A stretch of 64,000 nucleotides of DNA from Paenibacillus auburnensis (GTDB taxonomy: Bacteria; Bacillota; Bacilli; Paenibacillales; Paenibacillaceae). The notes beneath the pieces are model-generated. The model did no database searches, was not told the DNA's origin, and saw nothing but the letters and a program-made list of their open reading frames with translations. Shown piece by piece: positions 43,199-51,659 of the stretch. The stretch lies in assembly GCF_927798115.1 (NCBI RefSeq), contig NZ_CAKMMG010000007.1, forward strand, positions 186,001 to 250,000, written 5' to 3'. The position numbers and the translations under genes were made by a program. Every line of letters starts with the position of its first letter. Position 1 is the stretch's first letter.

Positions 43199-43780
43199 TC
43201 ACGCGGAGACAATGCCGCGGATGGCTTCATGCACATGCTGTACCTCCGAGAATGCCAGGGAATACTCCAGATCTGATTTTTTGGCCGGAGACGCGCCAGG
43301 GAGGAAGGGAATGGATAAGACCGGCGTATCCGCGCTGCTGAGATAGATTCGGAGGGTAAGCTCCTTGATCTCCTCGGTGGGTTCGGCGTCATCTTCGGCA
43401 CGATCCGGGTTGCAACCGGGTGTACTGGCGCTGCTGGTAATCCGGCTGGTTTTGCTGACTTTGGTGAGCGTAAGAGCGTTCTCAATAATTTCCGAACCTA
43501 ATATAGTGTCAAAAGTATACAGCGTCGCGGTCGCATTCTCCTGTCTGCCGGGTTCATACTTGCCGATAGCCAGTGTCTTACCGTCCTCATCCAGGGCGAT
43601 GATATGCGACTCATCGGGCGTAACATACCGCTGGGGGAATTTGAGATTGAAGGAGCCGAGGGAACGGGCCAGCTTATTCAGGTTTGATGAAGGATAAGAT
43701 AATTTAAATTGGAGCACCGCAGCCGCCAGCAGCAGGGTAATCCCCAGCACGGTGAACATGTACATCAGGAATATGAGCAT
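43199..43780 (-). CDS. Membrane-anchored protein of unknown function
   Basis: A 193-residue protein with one N-terminal membrane helix (residues about 2-24) and a soluble remainder. FVTPDE-like and TLYTFDTILGSEIIENALTL strings suggest a beta-rich domain seen in uncharacterised Bacillota proteins, but I cannot name it. The frame opens at 43900 inside the 64-bp repeats, so the longer product is artefactual. ATG 43780 has AGGAGG upstream and begins the hydrophobic anchor. Confidence 0.75.
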   Translation of the reverse strand: MLIFLMYMFTVLGITLLLAAAVLQFKLSYPSSNLNKLARSLGSFNLKFPQRYVTPDESHIIALDEDGKTLAIGKYEPGRQENATATLYTFDTILGSEIIENALTLTKVSKTSRITSSASTPGCNPDRAEDDAEPTEEIKELTLRIYLSSADTPVLSIPFLPGASPAKKSDLEYSLAFSEVQHVHEAIRGIVSA

Positions 43781-43820
43781 TTTACCGCCTCCTGAAAGTT
43801 TTTCGAGCGTAGGCTTCCTT

Positions 43821-43923
43821 GAGACACATCGGCAAAACTCGCTTCGAAAGCGTATGCTGAAAGTTTTGTGAGCATAAGCTTCCTTGAGACACATCGGCAA
43901 AACTCGCTTCGAAAGCGTATGCT
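43821..43923. repeat. 64-bp direct repeats (family shared with 18.5 kb)
   Basis: GAGACACATCGGCAAAACTC begins at 43821 and 43885, a period of 64 bp. Each copy carries GCTTCGAAAGC and GCATAAGC segments like the units at 18521-18680. The array lies directly upstream of the minus-strand gene at 43199-43780. Confidence 0.8.
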
Positions 43924-43942
43924 AAGTTGGTTCTACTAATAG

Positions 43943-44160
43943 ATTGAACTTGAAAATATACAATAAGGGGAAAGTGGTGGAGGGGAATTTTGGAGCTGGA
44001 GGAGCGGTAGCGTCCGCCTTTAGGTTTGGATTTCTACTGCGATAAGCAGTTGAATTCAAGGAAATCCAAACCTAACAGCGGCCGGAAGCCCAAATATTCT
44101 CTGTAGTCACGGCTAATCCCCCAAATAGGAAAATCATAAGTTCATTCTATAAAATAGAAT
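43943..44160. repeat. Structured intergenic element, copy A (~210 bp)
   Basis: Conserved left part: GGGAATTTTGGAGCTGGAGG and then AGCGGTAGCGTCCGCC (ending about 44018). Middle: a perfect 14-bp inverted repeat (TAGGTTTGGATTTC at 44021-44034 with its complement at 44061-44074) enclosing a smaller hairpin ACTGC/GCAGT. Right part: CAGCGGCCGGAAG, then ATTCTCTG and AGTCACGGC. Copy B at 46921-47130 has the same flanks and a middle stem of different sequence. A partial copy lies near 5755. There is no coding potential. Confidence 0.8.
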
Positions 44161-44270
44161 ATGCGGGAGAGACGTGAACAAATACATAGACCTGAGGGAT
44201 GGAGATCAACTATTCTTTTTTTATATTCCAAAAAGCAGGGATAAATTAGAGATTGCAGGGGATGATGGGC

Positions 44271-44723
44271 TTGATCGTAGATACATTAGGACATTTGCTG
44301 GAGAATGAGGCAGCTTACGGAGAGAAGATTCAGGCGGGGCTGCGGTTCCTGCGGGATACAGACTTTGCCGGACAGGCGGCAGGACGCCATGAAGTCGATG
44401 AGAATATGTTCTATTTCATTAACGAATATGAAACGAAGGATGCCGGGGAATGCTTCTGGGAAGCGCACCGGGTCAATCTGGATCTGCATTATATCCTGGA
44501 AGGCACGGAGCGGATCGGCTATGCGGCTATTGAACAGCTTGCGGTAAAAGAGGAGTATAGCGCCGAGAAGGACGCGGTGTTCTTCACCGGAGCGCTGGAA
44601 TCCGCCGTAACCGCAGGCCCTGGTGCACTGGTTGTCTGCTATCCGCAGGACGGGCATATGACAGGGATTGAAGCCGGCCGCAAGGAAGCGGTACGGAAGG
44701 TTGTTCTGAAAATCAAGCTGTAG
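44271..44723 (+). CDS. YhcH/YjgK/YiaL (DUF386) family protein
   Basis: A 150-residue cupin-like protein of the DUF386 family, related to EbgC and NanQ, which act as sugar anomerases or galactosidase accessory subunits. RHEVDENMFYFINEYETK, the EAHRVNLDLHYILEG block and the C-terminal FFTG and YPQDGHMTGI motifs with conserved His are typical. Several starts are possible (TTG 44253, ATG 44262/44265). TTG 44271 has AGGGG nine bases upstream and gives the usual MIVDTL start. It opens a sugar-related cluster and is followed by an AraC regulator. Confidence 0.85.
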   Translation: MIVDTLGHLLENEAAYGEKIQAGLRFLRDTDFAGQAAGRHEVDENMFYFINEYETKDAGECFWEAHRVNLDLHYILEGTERIGYAAIEQLAVKEEYSAEKDAVFFTGALESAVTAGPGALVVCYPQDGHMTGIEAGRKEAVRKVVLKIKL

Positions 44724-44871
44724 CAGACTCGGATAGTCTGCATTCACAAGGAGCCGGATAGGCTCCTTTTTGCTTTTACAGCGCTAATGTCACCAGTGTT
44801 TGTCATTCTTATCTCAAATGAGTTACGATATCTTTCGGATAGAAGAACAACCCGGACAAGGAGCCGCGCTT

Positions 44872-45834
44872 ATGAGCATTTACCTCGAGCTTCCGGATGT
44901 GGATAAGCACTTTCCTTTTCGCAGCTTAGTCTGTGGCGGGGATGAGCTGTGTTATCCGCACTGGCATAAAGAAATCGAAATTATCTATGTAACTAAAGGA
45001 ACGCTAAATCTGGGAATAAATGATACCCCTATCCGGATGGAGCAGGGCGAGGTTCAGTTTATCAATGGCGGCGATGTGCATTATTTCCTCGCTTCCCCCG
45101 AGAGCGAACGGCTGGTGATCCAGTTCGACCTGAATCTGTTTCAGGAAATGGCTGCGCTAAGCGGTAATGAGTATTCGCTGCGTGATGTATTTACTGCGAT
45201 GGAGCATTCCAGCTCACGCTGGCCGGAATCCGCAGCCGCCAAGATGATTGCCCTGATCGAAAGTATCTATGAGGAAGACCTTCAGCGCCGTGAAGGATAC
45301 GCCTATTTAATCAAAGCCAGACTGTTCGAGCTGCTGACAGTTATTATGCGTGAGGTCCCGAAGAATACAGCCGGAAGGCTGCCTAAATTCTCGGAAGACA
45401 CGCTGACACAGTCCCGGGAAACGCTGGAGCGGCTGGAGCGGGTCTTCATTTATGTCGAGCAGCATTATCAGGAGCCGATTACGCTGAATGAGGTGGCCCG
45501 GCATATGGGATTCAGCCCGTATTATTTCACCAAGCTGTTCAAGAAGAACACAGGCATGACCTTTGTTGCTTTCCTCAATGAATACCGGCTAAACAAGGCG
45601 AAGTGGATTCTGCTGAACGAGGACCTGCCGATGTCAGCCGTTGCGGAAGCAGCCGGGTTCGGCAGCGTGAAGACCTTTCATCATTTTTTCAAGTCCGCAA
45701 CAGGCATTTCTCCACTGAAATACCATAAGACAATATTCAGGAATAACAGGGCAAGAATGCAGGAAGAAAGCTTTTCAGCGGATTTGTATGATAGAGGCAG
45801 AGAAATCACAACACCACCAGGCGGAGGGAAATAG
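44872..45834 (+). CDS. AraC-family transcriptional regulator
   Basis: A 320-residue regulator with an N-terminal cupin domain (HWHKEIEIIYVTKGTLNLGI, residues about 25-90) and C-terminal AraC HTH pair (ITLNEVARHMGFSPYYFTKL and SAVAEAAGFGSVKTFHHFFK). ATG 44872 has AAGGAG eight bases upstream. It ends 3 bp before the Gfo/Idh/MocA gene, so it is probably co-transcribed with and regulates the sugar-catabolic genes that follow. Confidence 0.93.
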   Translation: MSIYLELPDVDKHFPFRSLVCGGDELCYPHWHKEIEIIYVTKGTLNLGINDTPIRMEQGEVQFINGGDVHYFLASPESERLVIQFDLNLFQEMAALSGNEYSLRDVFTAMEHSSSRWPESAAAKMIALIESIYEEDLQRREGYAYLIKARLFELLTVIMREVPKNTAGRLPKFSEDTLTQSRETLERLERVFIYVEQHYQEPITLNEVARHMGFSPYYFTKLFKKNTGMTFVAFLNEYRLNKAKWILLNEDLPMSAVAEAAGFGSVKTFHHFFKSATGISPLKYHKTIFRNNRARMQEESFSADLYDRGREITTPPGGGK

Positions 45835-45837
45835 AGA

Positions 45838-46917
45838 ATGACTTTAAAAGTAGGGATTATTGGCTGCGGCGGCATCGCAAACGGCAAACATATGCCGGCT
45901 CTGAAGAAAGTGGAAGGCGCTGTCATGGTCGCTTTTTGCGATATTGTACCTGAACGGGCTGAACAGGCCAAGGCGGAATTCGGCGATGAGAACGCTGCCG
46001 TTTATACCGACTACAAAGAGCTGCTAAAGGATGCAAGCATAGATGTGATTCATGTCTGTACCCCGAACATTTCCCATGCGGAAATCTCGATTGCCTCGAT
46101 GGAGGCCGGCAAGCATGTCATGTGTGAGAAGCCGATGGCGAAGACAACTGCGGAAGCCCAGGCAATGATCGATGCGGCTGAGCGTACCGGCAAAAAGCTG
46201 ACGATCGGTTACCAGAACCGCTTCAGACCGGATTCCGCTTACCTGCATAAGGTGTGTGAGAACAACGAGCTCGGAGAAATTTATTATGCCAAAGCCAAAG
46301 CGATCCGCCGCCGTGCGGTACCGACCTGGGGCGTATTTCTGGACGAGGAAGCACAGGGCGGCGGCCCGCTGATCGATATCGGCACCCATGCCCTGGATCT
46401 GACGCTCTGGATGATGGACAACTACAAGCCAAAATATGCGGTAGGCAACGCTTATCACAAGCTGTCCGGCCGCAAGGACGCAGCTAATGCGTGGGGCCCA
46501 TGGGACCCGGAGAAGTTCACGGTTGAAGATTCGGCTATCGGCTTCATTACCATGGAGAATGGGGCAACTATCGTGCTGGAAGCCAGTTGGGCGCTGAACA
46601 CACTGGATGTAGGTGAAGCCAAAACCGCGCTGTGCGGTACAGAGGGCGGAGCGGATATGGAAAAAGGCCTGCGCATCAACGGTGAAGCGTACGGCAAAAC
46701 CTATGAGAAGCATATCGGACTCGATGCTGCCGGCGTAGACTTCTACGACGGAGCAGGCGATGATCCGGCGCTGGCGGAAGCTCAGCAGTGGATTGACAGC
46801 ATTATTAATGACACTGAACCGGTTGTAAAACCGGAGCAGGCTTTGGTGGTTACCCGCATTTTGGAGGCCATCTATAAATCGTCCGAGACAGGAATGCCGG
46901 TATTTTTTGAAGATTAA
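45838..46917 (+). CDS. Gfo/Idh/MocA-family oxidoreductase
   Basis: A 359-residue NAD(P)-dependent dehydrogenase. The Rossmann motif is VGIIGCGGIANGKHMPAL, with EKPMAKT (catalytic Lys) near residue 98 and GTHALDLTLWMMDN near residue 182. Such enzymes oxidise sugars or inositols, often at C3. It begins 3 bp after the AraC gene and has GGAGGG upstream. With ThuA and TIM-barrel isomerase genes downstream it fits a keto-sugar pathway; this is inferred from neighbours. Confidence 0.95.
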   Translation: MTLKVGIIGCGGIANGKHMPALKKVEGAVMVAFCDIVPERAEQAKAEFGDENAAVYTDYKELLKDASIDVIHVCTPNISHAEISIASMEAGKHVMCEKPMAKTTAEAQAMIDAAERTGKKLTIGYQNRFRPDSAYLHKVCENNELGEIYYAKAKAIRRRAVPTWGVFLDEEAQGGGPLIDIGTHALDLTLWMMDNYKPKYAVGNAYHKLSGRKDAANAWGPWDPEKFTVEDSAIGFITMENGATIVLEASWALNTLDVGEAKTALCGTEGGADMEKGLRINGEAYGKTYEKHIGLDAAGVDFYDGAGDDPALAEAQQWIDSIINDTEPVVKPEQALVVTRILEAIYKSSETGMPVFFED

Positions 46918-46920
46918 GTA

Positions 46921-47130
46921 ATTGAACTTTAAAATATAATTCACGGGAAAAGTGACGGAGGGGAATTTTGGAACTGGAGGAGCGTAGCGTTCGCCTTTGT
47001 CTGCGGATTTCAACCGCTAACAGCGGTATAAGATCAAGAAATCTGCATACAACAGCGGCCGGAAGTCCAAACATTCTCTGGAGTCACGGCCAATCCCAAA
47101 ATAATAAACATTAGTTCAATAAATATAGAT
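46921..47130. repeat. Structured intergenic element, copy B (~210 bp)
   Basis: Flanks match copy A (GGGGAATTTTGGAACTGGAGG on the left, CAGCGGCCGGAAG and AGTCACGGC on the right). The central stem (46998-47011 with 47038-47051) has a different sequence but keeps 13 of 14 pairs, with four double compensatory changes relative to copy A, one G-T pair and one mismatch. The inner hairpin is ACCGCT/AGCGGT (47013-47027). It separates the dehydrogenase gene from the ThuA gene. Confidence 0.8.
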
Positions 47131-47151
47131 TAATTTAGGAGTGTGTCCATA

Positions 47152-47883
47152 GTGACCAGAGTAACCGTATGGAATGAATATCGTCATGAATTACAGGAGG
47201 AGCGTATCCGCCAGGTCTATCCGCAGGGCATCCACGCCCAAATAGCCGGTTTTCTGCAGGAGGCCGGGTTTGATACAGCTACGGCCACACTGGATGAACC
47301 GGAGCATGGGTTGACGGAGGAAGTATTGAACAATACGGATGTGCTGGTATGGTGGGGGCATATTGCCCATCAGGAGGTCAGCGACGAAATCGTAAACCGT
47401 GTCTATAATCGTGTATTGCAGGGGATGGGGCTGATTGTGCTGCATTCCGGCCACATGTCCAAAATCTTCATGAAGCTCATGGGCACCAGCTGCGACCTGA
47501 AATGGCGCGAAGCGGGCGAGAAAGAACGCCTCTGGGTGATGGACCCGAGCCATCCGATTGCCGAAGGTATCGGCGAATATATCGATCTGGAGCAGGAAGA
47601 AATGTATGGGGCGCATTTTGATGTGCCGGCACCGGAGAGCCTTGTTTTTGTCGGCTGGTTCGAAGGGGGCAATGTGTTCCCGAGCGGCTCGACCTACCGG
47701 CGCGGCAGCGGCAAAATCTTTTATTTCCAGCCGGGTCATGAATCCCATCCGACCTATTACCATAAGGAAATTCAACGAGTAATCATCAACGGCGTGAACT
47801 GGTGTGCACCGACTCGGCGAGACTATCCCGTGTATGGTCATTCCCAGGCGTTGGAACCAATTCGAGAAAAGGTGGGCGTATAG
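47152..47883 (+). CDS. ThuA-like trehalose-utilisation-family protein
   Basis: A 243-residue protein of the ThuA glutamine-amidotransferase-like fold. VTVWNEYRHELQEERI at the N-terminus, VLVWWGHIAHQEV, GLIVLHSGHMSKIF and the FYFQPGHESHPTYY block are typical of the ThuA group next to Gfo/Idh genes. Function in ketosugar metabolism is inferred for the family. GTG 47143 opens the frame one base after AGGAG; GTG 47152 has ten-base spacing and is preferred. The stop abuts the next gene directly. Confidence 0.9.
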   Translation: MTRVTVWNEYRHELQEERIRQVYPQGIHAQIAGFLQEAGFDTATATLDEPEHGLTEEVLNNTDVLVWWGHIAHQEVSDEIVNRVYNRVLQGMGLIVLHSGHMSKIFMKLMGTSCDLKWREAGEKERLWVMDPSHPIAEGIGEYIDLEQEEMYGAHFDVPAPESLVFVGWFEGGNVFPSGSTYRRGSGKIFYFQPGHESHPTYYHKEIQRVIINGVNWCAPTRRDYPVYGHSQALEPIREKVGV

Positions 47884-48852
47884 ATGAAATTAGGCGTATT
47901 TGATCCCGTATTCGGCAGTTTGACATTGGATGAAATGCTCGACAAAATCGCGGCTGCAGGCTTGAACGCAGTCGAAATCGGCTCGGGCGGCAACCCCGGC
48001 AATGCGCATTGTCCGACCGATGAGCTGCTGGCCAATGAAACGGCACGTAAGGAGTACTTAGAAAAGTTCACGAGCCGCGGCATTATGATCAGCGCGTTCA
48101 GCTGCCATAACAATCCGATCTCTCCAGATAAAGAAGAAGCGCGTCAAGGCGATGAAATTCTGCGCAAATCGATCAAGCTCGCTTCGCTGATGGGTGTACA
48201 GGTCGTCAACACCTTCTCCGGTACCGCCGGCGACAGTGAAGATGCCAAAGCGCCGAACTGGCCGGTAACCCCTTGGCCTACTGTTTATAGCGACATTCTG
48301 GCCTGGCAGTGGGAGCAGAAGCTGATCCCTTACTGGAAGGAAATCGGCCAGCTCGCCCAGGAGCATGGCGTCAAGATCGGCATCGAGTTGCATGGCGGCT
48401 TCCTGTGCCACACGCCGTATACGATCCTGAAGCTGAGAGAAGCGACCTGCGATGCTATTGGCGCGAATCTTGACCCGAGCCATCTATGGTGGCAGGGCAT
48501 TGACCCGGTCGGCGCCATCAAGATCCTCGGCAAGGCGGGCGCGATTCATCACTTCCATGCCAAGGATACTTATCTCGATCAGGACAACATCAACATGTAC
48601 GGCCTGACCGATATGCAGCCTTACGGCGATGTGCAGACCCGGGCATGGACCTTCCGCTCTGTCGGCTGCGGACACAGCCTGTCCGAATGGTCGGATATCA
48701 TGAGCGCCCTGCGCACCTATAATTATGACTATGTAGTGAGCATCGAGCATGAAGATCCGCTGATGTCGGTGGATGAAGGCTTCCAGCGTGCGGTAACGAA
48801 CCTGCAGTCGATCCTGATCCGTGAGCAGCCGCTGGATATGTGGTGGGCTTAA
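47884..48852 (+). CDS. Sugar phosphate isomerase/epimerase (xylose-isomerase-like TIM barrel)
   Basis: A 322-residue TIM-barrel enzyme of the AP-endonuclease-2/IolE-like superfamily. KIGIELHGGFLCHTPYTILKL and GANLDPSHLWWQGIDP, HHFHAKDTYLD and the C-terminal VVSIEHEDPLMSVDEGFQRA carry the expected metal ligands (Glu, Asp, His, Glu). It starts directly after the ThuA stop and should act on the product of the neighbouring dehydrogenase. It is followed by a strong terminator. Confidence 0.93.
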   Translation: MKLGVFDPVFGSLTLDEMLDKIAAAGLNAVEIGSGGNPGNAHCPTDELLANETARKEYLEKFTSRGIMISAFSCHNNPISPDKEEARQGDEILRKSIKLASLMGVQVVNTFSGTAGDSEDAKAPNWPVTPWPTVYSDILAWQWEQKLIPYWKEIGQLAQEHGVKIGIELHGGFLCHTPYTILKLREATCDAIGANLDPSHLWWQGIDPVGAIKILGKAGAIHHFHAKDTYLDQDNINMYGLTDMQPYGDVQTRAWTFRSVGCGHSLSEWSDIMSALRTYNYDYVVSIEHEDPLMSVDEGFQRAVTNLQSILIREQPLDMWWA

Positions 48853-48880
48853 GCGGATAGCAGACTGACCTCATAAAAGA

Positions 48881-48931
48881 AACAGCAGCAGCCATGGATG
48901 AGAAATAATATCCAAGGCTGCTGCTGTTTTT
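48881..48931 (+). terminator. Terminator of the sugar cluster
   Basis: AACAGCAGCAGCC and GGCTGCTGCTGTT form a 13-bp stem (with ATGGAT/ATCCA continuing inside) followed by five T. Confidence 0.9.
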
Positions 48932-48979
48932 GTTGTATGCGGGTTCCTGATTCATTCAATGCCAGGAGGATTATACCTC

Positions 48980-49891
48980 TCAACCTAATTTCAAATGCCG
49001 CAGCTTATCCGGATTGCGGATAAGGTAAATCTGCTGAACGCGGCCGTCTCTGAACGCCAGGCTAACGACGGTCGGAAAAGGTTCGGAAGGGCTGCTTAAT
49101 ACAAAACCAAGCTGCCCGTTGACCTTGACGAGGCGCACGCCTCCTGCGCCGCCGCCCTTGGACAGAAGCCCCTGAATGAATGCGAGGACGCGCTGGCTTG
49201 ACATAATCGGTTTAACTGCCGCACTGACTTTGCCGCCTCCGTCGCTGTAGAGCACGATGTCCTCGGAGAGTAGCGCAAAGAGTCCGTCCATATCACCTGT
49301 AGCTGCCGCATGGAGAAAGCGCAGGACGAGCTGCTCGGATTGGTCGCTGGGGATCAGCTCGGCAGCCGGATCGTCTTGGATTTTTCGTTTGAGGCGGCTA
49401 TATATCTTACGGCATCCCAGCTCCGTCTTGTTTACGAAGTCGGCAATATCTCGATAGTCGTAGTCGAAGGCTTCACGAAGAATGAACACTGCGCGCTCCA
49501 CAGGGGTTAGCCGGTCGAGCAAAACGAGGAAAGCGTACGATATCGTATCCTCCAGCACAATCGTTTGGAGCGGGTCGCCTTCTGCGGCAGAGGTCGAGCC
49601 TGCCACGCCAGCATAGTCTTCAACAAGGGGCTCGGGCAGCCATTGTCCGACGTATACCTCTTTTTTTTTGTGCGAGGATTTTAAGTAATCGAGACAGCGG
49701 TTGGTAACGACTTTGCATAAGTACGCTTTCAGATTGCGGATGGGGCCGCCTTCCTTATCGCTGTCCAGCTGCTGCACCGTTACGAATGCGTCTTGCACCA
49801 AATCCTCGGCCTGCGTGACTGATCCTAACATGCGGTACGCGATGGACAGAAGAAGCGGTTTGTACGTCCGATACACAGAATCAAGCTCCAC
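48980..49891 (-). CDS. ECF41-type sigma factor with C-terminal SnoaL-like domain
   Basis: A 303-residue extracytoplasmic-function sigma factor. Sigma region 2 spans about residues 8-72 (SIAYRMLGSVTQAEDLVQDA) and region 4 about 115-170. A C-terminal NTF2/SnoaL-like extension carries the group signatures WLPEP (84-88), DGGGK (217-221) and NPDKL (293-297). ECF41 factors lack a separate anti-sigma and are controlled by this extension. GTG 49891 has AAGAAGGGG upstream and overlaps the FAD oxidoreductase gene by 11 bp. A matching promoter lies upstream of that gene, suggesting autoregulation. Confidence 0.93.
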   Translation of the reverse strand: MELDSVYRTYKPLLLSIAYRMLGSVTQAEDLVQDAFVTVQQLDSDKEGGPIRNLKAYLCKVVTNRCLDYLKSSHKKKEVYVGQWLPEPLVEDYAGVAGSTSAAEGDPLQTIVLEDTISYAFLVLLDRLTPVERAVFILREAFDYDYRDIADFVNKTELGCRKIYSRLKRKIQDDPAAELIPSDQSEQLVLRFLHAAATGDMDGLFALLSEDIVLYSDGGGKVSAAVKPIMSSQRVLAFIQGLLSKGGGAGGVRLVKVNGQLGFVLSSPSEPFPTVVSLAFRDGRVQQIYLIRNPDKLRHLKLG

Positions 49892-51197
49892 GGTGCACCC
49901 CTTCTTTATCTTGTTCTTTTGCGGATATTATACTTCGGGCAGCCTCCTTCGCGCTAGCCAAGGATGCGTTAAGCAGCATACCTGCTGAACCGACCCAATC
50001 GCCGGCGACATATAGTCCGGGCCGTCCTACGACCGCAGGTCCGGGTCTGCCTGGGAGGCCGCCATTCGCAGCAGTTACGAGGGCATGGGAGACGAGCATT
50101 CGTGGCAGGAACCGCTGCTGGACAACATGTTTGCGCCAGCTGGGCTGAATCAAGTCGAGAAATCCCTCCAGCTCGCGCTGATCTTGCAAGGGGTCTGAAT
50201 TTCCCGAGGAGGACAAATATTTCATGACATGCACGACTGCGTATGAGGGATGATCGGACAACTTGGCAACGGCGGAATGGTTGGCGAAATACCACGGATA
50301 ATCGGCACCTATTACAAATTTCTTTTTGGGTTGAGGCATTCCGTCTAAGACGAGATCCAGGCATGCCGCGCGAACAGGAATAAGCTGCTCAAAGACTACG
50401 GCTTCAGCCTGGGAAAGCGGGGGATTGAGGATGGATAGAGTAGCCGCCGGTCCGGCAGTGGACAGTACGTGCTGGGTCTTCAGCTGCGTTCCATCCTTAA
50501 GTGTGACTGTCATTCGCGGGTAGCTGCCGGCAATTTCCCGTGCGGGTGAGCTAGTGCGGATCGAGACGCCTGCCTTTTGCGCCTGTTCCGTCAGCTGGTG
50601 TACGAGCGTTTGCCAGCCACCGTCCACGTACAACACCTGGCCATGTTTGAGCTGCTCGATTACGGCGCCGGCGCTTATCAGACCGGGGTCATCGCAGTAC
50701 GTGGATAGGCGGACGAGCGCCAGCATGACATTGCGCACCCGCGGACTGGAGATTTGAGATTCCAGGTAAACCTGCAGACTCACCTTGTGCAGGGCGGAGG
50801 TGTCTGTTTTGAGAAGACGGCTGTAAAAGCGCAGGAGTTGGGTCTTCTCGTGCCACTTCAAGAAGGAACCGAGCAAGAGCTGCGCGAGCGGGAGCGGCTT
50901 GCTCTCGCCACCCGCTCCTTCGAATACGAGGCTGCCCGGCGGCTTGGGTGCTGCTCCGGCGGGTGTGACGCCTACCTCCTGCAAAATAGGGAGAGCGCTC
51001 TTATACAGGGCATGAGCTCCCAGGTTTACGCGGGCGAACGACATCTCGGTGGAACCGGCGCGCCCTCCGGGATGTGATCCTTTGTCGAGCAATAGTACGC
51101 TCCGGCCTGCCTGTGCCAAATAGATCGAAGCGGTTAATCCGGCAATGCCGGCCCCGATAATGACAACGTCCCACGGTTCATTTCGATTCTGTGTCAT
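49881..51197 (-). CDS. FAD-dependent oxidoreductase (phytoene-desaturase/amine-oxidase-like), ECF41 partner
   Basis: A 438-residue flavoprotein. The N-terminal VVIIGAGIAGLTASIYLAQ is the FAD-binding GxGxxG motif, and the C-terminal GLYVAGDWVGSAGMLLNASL closes the FAD site. ECF41 sigma genes normally sit next to an oxidoreductase, epimerase or carboxymuconolactone decarboxylase gene; here this protein is the partner. The substrate is unknown; carotenoid-type desaturation is only a family resemblance. ATG 51197 has AAGGATG upstream. Confidence 0.9.
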   Translation of the reverse strand: MTQNRNEPWDVVIIGAGIAGLTASIYLAQAGRSVLLLDKGSHPGGRAGSTEMSFARVNLGAHALYKSALPILQEVGVTPAGAAPKPPGSLVFEGAGGESKPLPLAQLLLGSFLKWHEKTQLLRFYSRLLKTDTSALHKVSLQVYLESQISSPRVRNVMLALVRLSTYCDDPGLISAGAVIEQLKHGQVLYVDGGWQTLVHQLTEQAQKAGVSIRTSSPAREIAGSYPRMTVTLKDGTQLKTQHVLSTAGPAATLSILNPPLSQAEAVVFEQLIPVRAACLDLVLDGMPQPKKKFVIGADYPWYFANHSAVAKLSDHPSYAVVHVMKYLSSSGNSDPLQDQRELEGFLDLIQPSWRKHVVQQRFLPRMLVSHALVTAANGGLPGRPGPAVVGRPGLYVAGDWVGSAGMLLNASLASAKEAARSIISAKEQDKEGVHRGA

Positions 51198-51230
51198 GAC
51201 TATTCATCCTTTCCGGTCTGATGCATACAT

Positions 51231-51257
51231 GACGATTAACGGAACCGATTCGTGACA
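51231..51257 (-). promoter_or_regulatory. ECF41-type promoter of the oxidoreductase/sigma operon
   Basis: On the minus strand TGTCACG (51257-51251) and CGTC (51234-51231) are separated by 16 bp. The known ECF41 target consensus is TGTCACA, about 16 bp, CGTC, so this matches at all but one base. It lies about 35 bp before ATG 51197. The sigma factor encoded in the same operon should recognise it. Confidence 0.8.
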
Positions 51258-51349
51258 CTACCGCAACATTATAGATATTTCAGGAGTAATGACAATAAAT
51301 GAGGGTTGGCGGGATGGCATCCGCAGAAATCAGGCACTGTGCCGGAAAT

Positions 51350-51527
51350 AGAGGTAAAAATCCCGTTAATTTCGGCCTGCGCGTGGGAAAAGGCGGAAAT
51401 AGAGGTAAAAATCCCTCTGATTTCGGCCTATGTGTGGGAAAAGGCAGAAATAAGGGTAAAAATCCCTTTGATTTGAGCCTACGCGTAGGAAAGGGCAGAA
51501 ATAGAGGTAAAAATCCCATTATATTTC
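51350..51527. repeat. 51-bp tandem repeat array (array 3)
   Basis: Units start at 51350, 51401, 51452 and 51503, exactly 51 bp apart; the last is truncated. The cores read AGAGGTAAAAATCCC or AAGGGTAAAAATCCC. The second keeps pairing of AGAGG with CCTCT and the third pairs AAGGG with CCCTT. Period and core shape match arrays at 5936 and 27080. Both strands are open through it (17-residue periodicity), but I treat it as non-coding. Confidence 0.8.
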
Positions 51528-51659
51528 GCAACACACAGGCAATAGAGGAGTCTATGTAACGTCCAGCTGAAAATCCTGAGCTCAACAGGTGCAAGCTCAG
51601 CCCATTAACATGAAGATAGATGCTCCTCCCGTTTTAACCGCGCTGCCAGGAAGGCAGCG

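Noticed and set aside
46024..47013. 329-codon minus-strand open frame
   Set aside because: It is antisense to the Gfo/Idh/MocA gene and runs into the intergenic structured element; no motif is visible.
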